A stretch of 64,000 nucleotides of DNA, taken from positions 133,149,384 through 133,213,383 of the forward strand of contig NC_091250.1 of assembly GCF_042477335.2 (NCBI RefSeq), written 5' to 3'. Both the position numbers and the translations under genes were made by a program. The notes below the pieces were generated by a model, which did no database searches, was not told the origin of the DNA, and was given only the letters and a program-made list of their open reading frames with translations. The DNA comes from Ovis canadensis. Taxonomy: Eukaryota > Chordata > Mammalia > Artiodactyla > Bovidae. This document shows, in pieces, positions 12,168-22,184 of this stretch (its first letter is position 1; each line of letters starts with the position of its first letter).

Positions 12168-12296
12168 TGCACCAGCTGCTGCGGCAGGCGGATCTCAGTT
12201 GCGGCGCGTGGGCCGCCACGCCGGGCCAGGGGCGGCCGCGGCCCCGACACTGGGCGGGCCGGGTGCGAGCCACCGGACCCCCGCCCAAGTCCCTGG
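12168..12296 (-). mobile_element. GC-rich reversed SINE (probable)
   Basis: In reverse it resembles a CHR SINE (ggatctcagttgcggcgcgtggg ... gagccaccggacccccgcccaagtccctgg), but it has far more CpG than other copies. The match is partial. Confidence 0.45.
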
Positions 12297-15282
12297 TCGT
12301 CTAACGACTACTGCCGCGTGAGCTTCCTGTTTCGCCTGGATGGTCTGTCAAGGAACTGCACGCCCTCGAAAAGAAGCTTCCCATAAACTCTAGGCTGGAA
12401 TTCACAACTGTTTCTGCTACCTCACTCCGGTGCTGGGAACTCAGAGGGAGGGGAGGGGAGGAGGCGCCAGGCTTCAGGCACCCGCTGTAGACGGAGCGGC
12501 TCGGACCCTCTGCCAACGGCACTGCAAGCGCCCCGGGGCCTGAGACACGCACGCGGGCTCAGCCTCCGCGCCGCACAAACAGAACACGGTCGCGTCTCCA
12601 AAGAAGTCATAAGAAGCTGAACTTCCAGAAACAAATACTTTTTTATACAGATTTCAGAACTCAACAGAAGAGAATCCATAAACTGTCAACATGAGGCCTA
12701 ACCCCAAGGGGTCTTCCGCAATCAGGGACAACTTCCGAGGCAGAATAAAGAGGGGACTCCTCAGGGGCGCACCCTCGGGGTCTCCCTGAGCTCCCCTGCA
12801 GGCACTGTTCCCCCAGGCCACCCCCTCGCACCTGAGGAAGAGCAAAGAGCCTGAAGCCGGCCAGTGCTCCCGTCCCAGAACCCGAGCTGCAGAGCAGTCA
12901 GAGATCTTGGAACCTCACACTAGGCAGGGCCCAGGCTCCGAGTCACACAGACAGGACCCCTGCAGGCCCGGAGCAAGCTGCCCCACACGGATGTGCCCAG
13001 GGTCCCTCAGTGCCCACTAAGGGCCCATCCAGGTGGTGCTGTCCCGGGGGCACCATGGGGAACAGGGGCGAGGGCCGCCAGCAAGGAGCCTCCATTCGCA
13101 GGGAAGGCGGGTGGGGGACAGCAAGCCGGGCGTCAAGACAGAAAGGGCACAGTGTGGGTGTCCCGGAGAAAGCAACCTGGGGGTGAAGGCGTCGATGAGA
13201 GCTTTAAACATCCCTCTTCAGCCTCGTCCTTGTTTCTGAGCCTCGAACCCAAGTAAATGGAATCTTACAAGAATGGATGTTGTTCGGACAGTGAATAGGC
13301 TTCCGTCTGGCTTTGTCAAACAGAAACTCGGGCGTCACTGACACCCTCCCCACAACCCACGGGCCTCGCAGCTTGACTGCAGGCCCTTCCCACTGACTCC
13401 TCTGCAGAACCTGCGCCCCTCAGCAAGGCCGCGCCAGGCCTGAGTGCTGGGCCTTCGGGGAACTCCAGGCAGAGTTCTCAGCGCGGCCCGCGAAGGCGGC
13501 CACCTGCCCGGGAGCTCAGGCCTGGGGAGGCAGAAGGTGGGCCCCAGCCCGTGCTTCTAAGACACTCCCGGGTGGCCCATGCAGCCAGTCTGGGGACCAG
13601 GCCTGGGGGACCAGGTTACCGGGCAACGACCTGGCTCACCCCGAGGCTTCCTTCTCGCTCGGAGCACGTACCCGTACGCTGCCACCCGGGAGCAGGGCCG
13701 CGGGAACGTGGCCAAGCACGCAGCTCTCAGGGCTCCACAGGCCACGCGCCCCTTCCCACTGTCAAAAGCAGACCACGCAGCCACACCCAATTTCAAGGCG
13801 GGCAGGCTCCCAGTCCTATGGGGCGCTCAGAGAGCCATTGGGAAGACTCACGCAGCCAGCCAGGGCACACAGGCCGCCTCCCACGGCCTCGCCCCTAACC
13901 CTCCCACCACCAGCTCACAGACGACCCTGAGAAACGCGCTCTCCAAAGCAAACAGACGCACATTGCCCACCCACACACGCCCGCCTGAACCCGCAAGGCC
14001 TCACGCTCCTCTGCAGATGACAATGCTCCATGCAGCCTCGAGCGCGGCCCCCGCCCACAGCCTGCTCTGCACTCAGCGCCCTCCCCTCTGACCTTCGGCC
14101 CTCTCCTGCCACGGGCTCTCTGCTCCCCTCACCACCTGACGCCGGGCCCTCTTCCACGCTCGGTACCGGCCTCAGCCTCCAGGCAGGCATGACGCCCGTG
14201 GATACACAGACCAAGCGCAGCAGAGCCTGCACCAAGTCTCCTTCACGCCTTTCCCCCTCTGTCACGGAGACCACGAATGCACGAACCCGCTCCGTGTGCC
14301 AGCCTGTCCAGCCGCTCCCTCGCCACACAGCTGGGAAGCAAGCCCCAGGCCGTGGCGCACTTTTTGACAGGTTCTGTCCGTGGCTCTACGAGACACAGAT
14401 TCCTTTCTTAAACAAAACCACTGTAACAGCTGAAAAAAGGAAAGCTCCTCAATGAGAAACCGAGTCAGCGCTCCACTTTCACAAGTGGAACACCGTCACA
14501 AATACACAAGTTGTGTTCCGTCTCATCCCCACCTAACTGGCCCGCCCGGGATGCACACAGCCCTGCGGCGGGCGGGCAACCGGCTGGGGTGCCTCCAGGA
14601 GCCTGCACGGCCCACATTCCCCTTCTCCGGTAGAGGAGGCCTGTCGCCAGTCCTGCAGGGCCCCGCGCCTTCAGCCAGCCAACGGCGACCCTGCAGCGCA
14701 GCTTCCTAGCTCCTTTCCCCACCCCGCATCTCCTGGTGAGTGCTTGTGGGACCAAAGGCCTGATCAGTTTTCAGGTTCGATTATTTGGCAAGACAATTTC
14801 ACAGATTTTTCAAAGATGTAATCTTCTGTCCACCATCCCTCCCGTTTCAGCCCCCTCCCAGGTCTGTCAAATCCAGGGGACCGAGGACATGAGTCCCGGC
14901 TCACCGGTGGAACACGGCCAGTCTCTCAACTCTCCACGAATGAGGCAATGTCAGCAGAAGCGCACAGCCGCGCTACCGACAGAGCGCAGCGGCCCACCCT
15001 CCTGCTCGCGTCTCGACGGTCTGATGCTCCAATGTCCCCTGAGAGGCAGCACAGGGAGTTCCCAGAGCACAGAAGCAGAGGCCAGGCCCTGCAAGAGGTC
15101 CAGCACTTACCGCCTGTGACTCTGGGACAGTACTTAACATCTCTGGGACGTGCTGCTGTGAGGACTCAGTGAGAGGAGGGAACGAAGATTCGCTGCTCCA
15201 AGACACAGGGGGAACCACTCTGCACAGATGGCACCGACTTCCAATCTTTGGGGGGATGCAAACAGGAGGCTCTTATTTCTTT

Positions 15283-15390
15283 TTCTGCTGTGCGCCCTGG
15301 GGGATCTCGGTTCCCCAGGGAAGGACTGGACCCAGGCCCTCAGCAGGGCAACTGGGCAGTCCTAACCACCACACCACCAGGGAATTTCCC
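15283..15390 (-). mobile_element. CHR-type SINE, reversed
   Basis: Reverse orientation: gatctcggttccccagggaaggac through tcctaaccaccacaccaccagggaa. Confidence 0.83.
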
Positions 15391-15465
15391 AGAAGCTCTT
15401 ATTTCTAACATATACTTTAATCGTAAAAACCCAGGAATTCAATTTTTATTAAATAAAAATCTTTA

Positions 15466-15587
15466 GGGGCCTTCTCTGGTGGTCTAGTGGCTAAGACTCC
15501 GTGCTCCCAACGCAGGGGGCCTGGGTTTGATCCCTGGTCAGGGAACTAGATTCCATATGCCACAACTAAAAAAAAAAAAAAATCCCC
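15466..15587 (+). mobile_element. CHR-type SINE with poly(A)
   Basis: The head ggggccttctctggtggtctagtggctaag and box B gggtttgatccctggtcaggg precede an A15-type tail, so it is comparatively young. Confidence 0.9.
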
Positions 15588-15603
15588 CCAGTACATTCAA
15601 ATA

Positions 15604-15640
15604 AATATATATATATACACACACACACATATATATAAAT
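15604..15640. repeat. (AT)n(AC)n(AT)n microsatellite
   Basis: Alternating atatat, acacac and atatat blocks lie just after the SINE poly(A), a usual place for microsatellites to arise. Confidence 0.9.
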
Positions 15641-16489
15641 CTTTGGGAAAATAGAAGACTCGGAAGTACGCATATCTCCAAGAGTAGACTCTCAGTTAAC
15701 ACTGGACGCCGCTTGAAGCCCAGAAGACAACTGAGCGCTCACCCTGAAAAGCTCGGAACCTGGACATGTGCAGGGAGAGAGCCCAAGCCGTGTGCTGCCG
15801 GGACCTGGCGCTCAGAGGAGCCGCTGACCTGGGAGCATCCCAAGTGCCGCGGATGCAGCTGCAGCGCTGGCTGCGCTCACGGGGGAAGGGGACGGAGCGA
15901 GCCACAGGACGCGCACACCTCGAGCGAGGGAGCGCAGCTCATCCCAGGGGCAGCAGCACCGTGCTGAGGCCTCAGAGTGGCTGCGAGGGGCCAGCCAGTG
16001 AAGATCCCATGGAAACACAGGGCCCAAGCGCCACGCTCAAGACCAAGGGCTTCGAGTAGGAAGGCACCAGGGACACATCTCAGCTGGTAGGTGAACTCAG
16101 TTTCCTTTTTGAAGGAACCGAGGTAAATCAGAAATGAGGCCCACTATCCATTTTACTAGCTCACAGTGAGATAAAAAACGGTGCCCTCTCAAATCTTTCA
16201 AAACGTGAATGTTAGGGTCACTCGGCCCTTCCCCCTTGCCCTCAGAGCCACGCCGGCCCTCTCTGCTGCGCCGGTCCAGCCTTCCTGGAGGCGCCTGGGT
16301 CTGGGGACGGCCGCTGTCCTCGAGCGCGGGCCGGCCAGCTTCCTCTCTGGCCTCTCTCAGCTGCCCTGGGCTTCCCCCTCTGCCACCTCACACCAGGGCA
16401 AGCACACTCGCACCACTGCCCTCGATCCACACCACTCCTCACACACTGGCCAACACACGAGGGGCTGAGTCTTCATATAAGCAGTCACT

Positions 16490-17050
16490 GAAGGACTGGC
16501 ATTCACTCAGGTACTGTTCTAGGCACTGGGAGCCTGACAGTAGTTAAAGCCGAAAGGAGAAAAATCTCCACTGCTACAGACCTCTTGATGCAGTCTGGCG
16601 CACAGACAAATAAGGAAAACACCTGGAATGTCAGAGGATACAAGCTAGGCAAAAGAAGCGGAGGCAGATGGGTAGGGCCAGACAGCAAAAGGACATCATA
16701 AATCAGGGGTCAGGGTGGTGCCTGAGAAGGGAAGTTTAAGCAAAGACTTAAAGGCAGGTGAAAAGCCAGCCAGGCAGGTGTCCGAGCAGAAGGTGCTGCA
16801 GATGCAGGGGCCGGGCCGAGCGCGGCTGCAGCGCTTCAGACAGGCCAGAGGCCAGCGCGGCTGAGACAGAGGGAGGGTGGGCCGGGAGGAGGCTGGCCAC
16901 GCACCCAGAGCTCAAGACACACTCCCGAGGGCTCCCGAGGCAGGCAGGGGCTCTGGGGCCACCTTCTAGGAGCGAGGTGCATGATGAGAGCTGAACGAGG
17001 AGGAATGCCCGCGGAAGCCCGCGGTGCCCACACAGGCACTGAGTGAGTCT
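16490..17050 (+). mobile_element. Ancient mammalian interspersed repeat (LINE-2/MIR age), uncertain family
   Basis: The phrases tactgttctaggcactgggagcctgac, acagacaaataag and agacttaaaggcaggtgaaaa follow a pattern common to very old mammalian repeats. I cannot name the family with certainty. Confidence 0.4.
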
Positions 17051-17173
17051 ATGCGCGTGTGCGAGGGCCACAGGGGAAAGCGGAGGCAAAACCGACCGAG
17101 CAAAAGCCAAGGAAAAGCTCAGCCACAGCAGAGGGCTGAAGAGACCGGACGAGACCAAAATACGGAGTGCAAG

Positions 17174-17299
17174 AGGGAGCTCCCACGGCCATCCAGCGGT
17201 TAGGACTGCAAGCTCGCACTGCCAGGGACCCCGGCTCAATTCCTCGTTGGGGAACTGAGATCCCACAGGCTGCACAGCACAGCAAAAAAAAAAAAAAAA
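17174..17299 (+). mobile_element. CHR-type SINE with poly(A)
   Basis: The head gggagctcccacggccatccagcggttagg, then gatcccacaggctgcacagc and an A16 tail. Confidence 0.85.
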
Positions 17300-18656
17300 G
17301 TGCAGTGAGAGGCAGAAAGAACAGCGAGAGACTGGTCTTGAACCCCAAAGGGCCCTGAGATCCCTGAGAAGTGGGCTCCCACAGGAGCACACGCACATTT
17401 TAGAAAGACAGGCAGAGCGTGGAGAGCTGGCTGAGGGAAGAGAGCTGGAGTCAGAAACAGCCCTCCTGACCTGTCAGCCTCCGTAGCACCACGGCAAACA
17501 CAAGCGAAAGATTACTTAGAATGTTTAACACTGCTGATAGAAACATACCCTTAACAGCGTAACAAACGTATTTCATACCACTGATTCTTTCTGTGACAAC
17601 CCAGTTAACTTAAAAATTGAGCTCCCAACTCCTTCCAGGGAGACAAAACATTCTTCTCTCCACACTCAACAGGGGAGTTTCATCACTAGGGCTGTTGGGC
17701 AGCAGGCTGGCACTCAGCTCAACCACCACTTAGCAGTTTCCATCCTTGTATACCTTGTTGAAAGTATTAAGTATTACAGACATTAAGGCGCTCCGAAAAA
17801 TTCATCTTTGGCCCTTTGCTTTCTGGAAGACAGACTCAAGAACAATACTAATTTGAGGTATCTTGAATTTTTTAACTGGCAAAGCAAATCTCATCAAATC
17901 AATCAGCTCCTTCAAAAGCTATACTGTAACCCATAGACAAGTGCAAAATGCTGACCAGTCGCTGGGGTAACTCATTCCAGTCTTTTTCTCCCCTAAATAA
18001 TAAGTTTTACCCTAAATAACAATTCCTGAACACAAAAGTAACAAATCACATAAAGACAGTTTGCAAAGTATAAACGTAACCCTCCGGAGCTTCCATGTCG
18101 CCTCCTGCTTCTGTGTGTCTTATCTCTCTCCTTTGCCCAGGGACAGGGAGGGAGGCGCGGCAGACACGTCACCGCCTGATTCATCCTGGTGGTACATACA
18201 GGTCTGTTCTGCTACTTGTTGTATTTATATGTTTGCAATATTTCACAGTTAATTTTTATTTAACATTTGAGTTAGCTACAAAGACAAAAGGAAAAGAGAG
18301 GAAACAGGCCTTCCTGGCAAACAGTGTCTCGGCTCCCCAATTAAAGCAGGGAGACCTTAAGCCAGCCCCTTACTTTCCATATTCAGTTTCTTCCAGAAGG
18401 GCCCTTTCTGCTTCACCATGCCTTACAAAAAAGAGAAGCAGACAGGCCACATGCTGGCATTAAAATGGGCTGCTTGTCCCGAGTCATAAGCCTGTTTACT
18501 CAGCACTCACTGAGCGCCTGCCACAGGAAGGCATGAGCAGAGGCCAGTTCGCCCGAGACTGTAGGAATCCTCCCTCCAAGAGCTCACCCAACAGGAAGAA
18601 AGGCCACATAAGGCCACTAAAGGGCTGGGTCCTCTGTGTTCAAAGTGGGAGGACAG

Positions 18657-18900
18657 GGCTTCCCAGTGGGTAGGAACCTACCTGCCAGTGCAGGGGATAC
18701 AGGTTTGATCCCTGGTCCGGGAAGACTCCACATGCCTCGGAGAAATTACGTGACAAACTACTGAAGCCTGAGCACGTACAGCCCACACTCCGCAAAACGA
18801 GTAGCCCCTGCACGCCACAACTAGAGAAAGCCCGTGCAAATGCAAGGAAGACACAGCACAGCCAAAAATAAAAATAAAATTTAAATAATAAAAAAAATTT
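18657..18900 (+). mobile_element. Bov-tA-related SINE, long form
   Basis: The head gggcttcccagtgggtaggaac and box B ggtttgatccctggtccgggaagactcc are followed by a body with gcacgccacaactagagaaagccc and an A-rich tail. Confidence 0.85.
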
Positions 18901-19468
18901 ATAGCAAAGACAAGCAGTGGTCCACACACAACAACAGTCCATGCAGAGGCCTGGATCAGGACAGGGGACCACATATTTGAGGAACCAGGACCCATTTACT
19001 GCAGCCGGGCAAGGAGTGAAGCTTAGACGACTAAGAGGCTTATCCAAAATCGCATACATTCTATAGCCAAGCATTATATCCAAACAAAAAACAAAAGTCA
19101 ACCAACCAAAAACCATATACCAGAATATGTAAGTAAAAAGCTTAATAACTTCAACTCCCACTGATTAAATGTTCACTTAGAACTCAACTGTTTCCTGAGA
19201 AAGCTTATTTGTCTAGATTAAAAATGGCAGGAGAAAGTAAATGCGGAACTTTAGCATCACCTTACCACATGCCTGTGTGTGTGCAAGGACAACCCCAATC
19301 TCATGTAGCAACATTTTATTAGAGTTTTCTATCCCCTCGCCAGCACTTCTTAGTAAATGTAACTTCACCTACTTTTACCAGTTTTAAACTGAAGCGTCAA
19401 GCCGTAAAAAAGGAACTAGCTAGTTCACTTGCGCCATGCGAGTGAGCCTTTTAAACCTGGACTGCCTG

Positions 19469-19735
19469 GAGGGGCCTCCCTGGCGGCTCAGTGGCCCAGG
19501 ATTTGCCTGCCGAAGCAGGAGACACGGGTCCCATCCCGTCTGGGAAGATCCCACGTGCTGCAGAGCAACTGAGCCCTCGCGCCACGACGAGCGGGCCCGC
19601 GTCCCTCGGCCGCGAGCCGCACGAGCCAAGCCACCTCAGTAAGCCCGCGCCCCGCAGCTCAAGGGGAGCCCCCCCCCCCCCACAGCCAGAGAAGGGCCTG
19701 CGCAGCAGCAAGGGCCCAGCACGCCCAACCTGGAC
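19469..19735 (+). mobile_element. Bov-tA-related SINE, long GC-rich form with a C13 run
   Basis: The head ggggcctccctggcggctcagtggcccagg and the body gaagatcccacgtgctgcagagcaactgag are followed by a C13 run (19669-19681) and cagccagagaag. Confidence 0.8.
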
Positions 19736-20049
19736 TACTTCCGGGAGGAGAGGTCATCTGAACAGGTGGCCGGCTTGGCCCACTCTTCCCTAAGCCACAA
19801 GGTCTCTAACCCCTAACATGTGAGTCTCGCAATTCTGACTTATTCCTCATTTGAGTCCTCACATTTAAGCAGGTACTCTTTTAACAGCCCTGTTTAAATC
19901 GGCTGAATAAAAACCATAAACATAGCAGTCACACATGGCAGCCTGTTTAACTTATTGTTTTGTTCTGTTGTGTCTCCATAAATTTCAAATTATGTTAGTT
20001 TAGACATAACATGTATCACAAGTGTGCACACAGAGTAATAAACTGCCCA

Positions 20050-20170
20050 TCTTTTTTTTTTTTTTGGTAGTGCCACACAGCATGTGGGATCTTAGTGCCC
20101 TGACCAGGGATCACACCCATGGCCCTGCCCTGGGAGCTACGAGTCTTAACCACTGGACCACCAGGCAGTA
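20050..20170 (-). mobile_element. CHR-type SINE, reversed
   Basis: Poly(T) at 20052-20064, then gtgggatcttagtgccctgaccagggatc and taaccactggaccaccagg. Confidence 0.88.
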
Positions 20171-21379
20171 TCAAGCCCATCACTTTTTGAAATTCAGGAA
20201 GTTATTTTTCTGATACTTTTAAATTGGAATGTTCACCACTGGAATCCCAGCCCACCCTGATCCATAGTAATGCAGTCAGAAGGTGAGGATTTTTGTATTA
20301 TACGGATCAGAATTCTTAAAAAAAAAAAAAAAGCTTAAGAAACTCACAAACGTGCAGAAAAGTACTCACTTTACCAACCACTGGCCCAAAACTGAAGGCT
20401 GCCGAGCATCTGAGAAAATGGAAGAAAAGAAAAGGAAATGACTCAAAGTAATCGTGCTTAAGGCATGAGTCCTCTTCACTTCCAGGCGGCAGTTTAGATT
20501 TGAACTCCGGTCGGTGGTGGGGCGCCGGAGCACGCACGGAGCACACCAGGAAAGGGCTGCGCTCCCACGACTGGTTTCCTCCGAGCTACTGGCTGGAGTG
20601 GTGCTTTTTCATGTTGCTCTGGTCACACTGAACACATGTAACGAGGACATGGAAAACATTTGGGAAAATGAAAGCGCTGCATAAATGAGATGGCTCCTAA
20701 CTCATCTTCCATCTCGACCATCTCATTTTAAAATACGCAAAATATGAGGGTCGGTGTTATCAACGCGCAGTGGCAGCGTTAACTTTTTAAGTCGTTGGGC
20801 GATTAGGGAACACGTATCCCGGCGTTTAAGTCATTTAAAAGTCAAGGCCTTAGAGCGCGGGGTTGTCAGTCCTCAAGAACTTCCCTAACCTCGCTCTGAA
20901 GTCCCCCGAACCGAGTGGGTCCCCGGTTCTGGGACGCGCGCACACGAGCCCCGAGCCCTCATCACCTGCCTAAGAAGCGCTAACTTGTCAAGCCTGTGAC
21001 CGCTCACGCCCCGGCCCCGGCGCGGACACCGGGGAGAGCCGACGGCGGCGGCACCGGCTCCTGTGCCCTCTGCCCAGGCTCGAGACCCGCGTGTCTCAAA
21101 TGCCGAGATTTTTCTTAAACTGCCCTCTGGCGAGCGGGGCAGAGCCTGCCGGGCGGCCGCGGCCGCTCCATCGCGCGCGCCCCCGGGGCCCCGGGGCGGT
21201 GGGGGGGTGGGAAGCACCGTCCGGCCGAGCGCGGGCGGCGTCCCCGCGCCGCCACCTGCCAGGCCCGGGGCTCCCGGCGCCCGCGCTGACCAACGGCCGG
21301 CCACCCGAGTGTCAACCGGCGCCTCGGCGGACAAAAACGCGGCTCCCCGCGGCCCCGGCCGCCCCTCCCGCCGCCGCCC

Positions 21380-21403
21380 GGCCCCGGCCCCGGCCCCGGC
21401 CCC
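21380..21403. repeat. (GGCCCC)4, i.e. four GGGGCC units on the minus strand
   Basis: Four exact hexamers lie inside the NSD2 CpG island. The minus (presumed sense) strand reads GGGGCC repeated. A further three units on the + strand are at 21667-21684. Confidence 0.9.
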
Positions 21404-21942
21404 GCGCCTCACAAAGGCCGGCCCGGCCCGCTCGGCGCCGCAGCGAACAAAGGCCGGCGGCCCGCGTCGGGCCGGCACAGGTGCAGCCGCCGGCCGCCGG
21501 GCCCAACATGGCCGCGCCCGCCCGGCCCCGCCGCCCCTCCGCCCTCCGCCCCTCGGGCCCGCGGCGGCTGGGCCGGCGGCGCCAGTGACCTGTTGTGCGG
21601 CGCATCCTCCGGCGGCGGCGGCTCTCGGGCGCGGCGGCTCCGGCGGCGGCGGCGGCGGCCGGGAAGGGGGCCGGGGCCGGGGCCGCGCGGGGGAGGGAGG
21701 CAGGGCCGAGGGAGGGGAGGGGGCGGCGGCGGCGGCGGCGGGCGCAGCGCGGCCAGGCCGAGGCTCTCCGCGCGCGGCGCCGACCCCGCCCCCGCGCCTC
21801 CCGCCCGCCGCCGCCGCCGCCGGGCCGCCGCCGCCTCGCAGAAGCCGCGGGAAAGTGCGCGCCGCTGATTGGCTGCGGCGCCCGCGGGGCTGCGGCCGGG
21901 CTTTTCAAATCCGCGCGGGGCGGGGCGGCGGCGGCGGCGGCC

Positions 21943-21967
21943 GGGCGGGCGGGCGGGCGGGCGGGGG
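21943..21967 (+). repeat. (GGGC)n tract, G-quadruplex-forming
   Basis: Five consecutive GGG runs separated by single C, then a G5 run. It meets the usual four-run quadruplex rule on the + strand, which would be the template strand of NSD2. Confidence 0.85.
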
Positions 21968-22176
21968 CCCCGGGGCCGGAGGTCTGGGGCAACGGCCTGC
22001 CGCGGGGGGCCCGAGGGCGCGGGCCGCGGAGGGGGGCGCGGGCCCTGCGCGGGCCGCCTCAGCCTGGCGCCGGGCGCGCGCCCCGCTCCCGCTACTCGGC
22101 ACGGGCGCGCGCCAGGCGGCGGCTCAACTGAAAGCCCGGAGCCCGGAGCCAGACCCCTGAGCGCGCGCGCGCGCGG

Positions 22177-22184
22177 TGACGTCA
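22177..22184. promoter_or_regulatory. Perfect CRE palindrome TGACGTCA
   Basis: A full cAMP-response element lies directly after a (GC)n run (22161-22175) and is followed by a CCAAT at 22196. It sits at the LETM1-facing edge of the NSD2 island, a location typical of functional CREB/ATF sites. Confidence 0.6.

Larger units (their letters stand above)
1..20880 (-). other. Probable NSD2 intron 1, no coding exon found
   Basis: This is a 21-kb stretch without any protein match that I recognise in either strand. None of the minus-strand open frames contains NSD2 PWWP, HMG, PHD or SET sequence. The human first coding exon lies roughly 29 kb from the NSD2 start, so absence here is expected. The interval consists of unique sequence, about a dozen SINEs, several L1 pieces and one BovB copy, listed separately. 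Gene-free parts such as 12300-15280 and 17300-18650 show nothing further that I can identify. Confidence 0.6.

Noticed and set aside
1-20880. NSD2 coding exons on the minus strand
   Set aside because: I compared the minus-strand frames with known NSD2 segments (N-terminus, PWWP, HMG, PHD, SET) and saw none. The coding part should lie to the left of this window.
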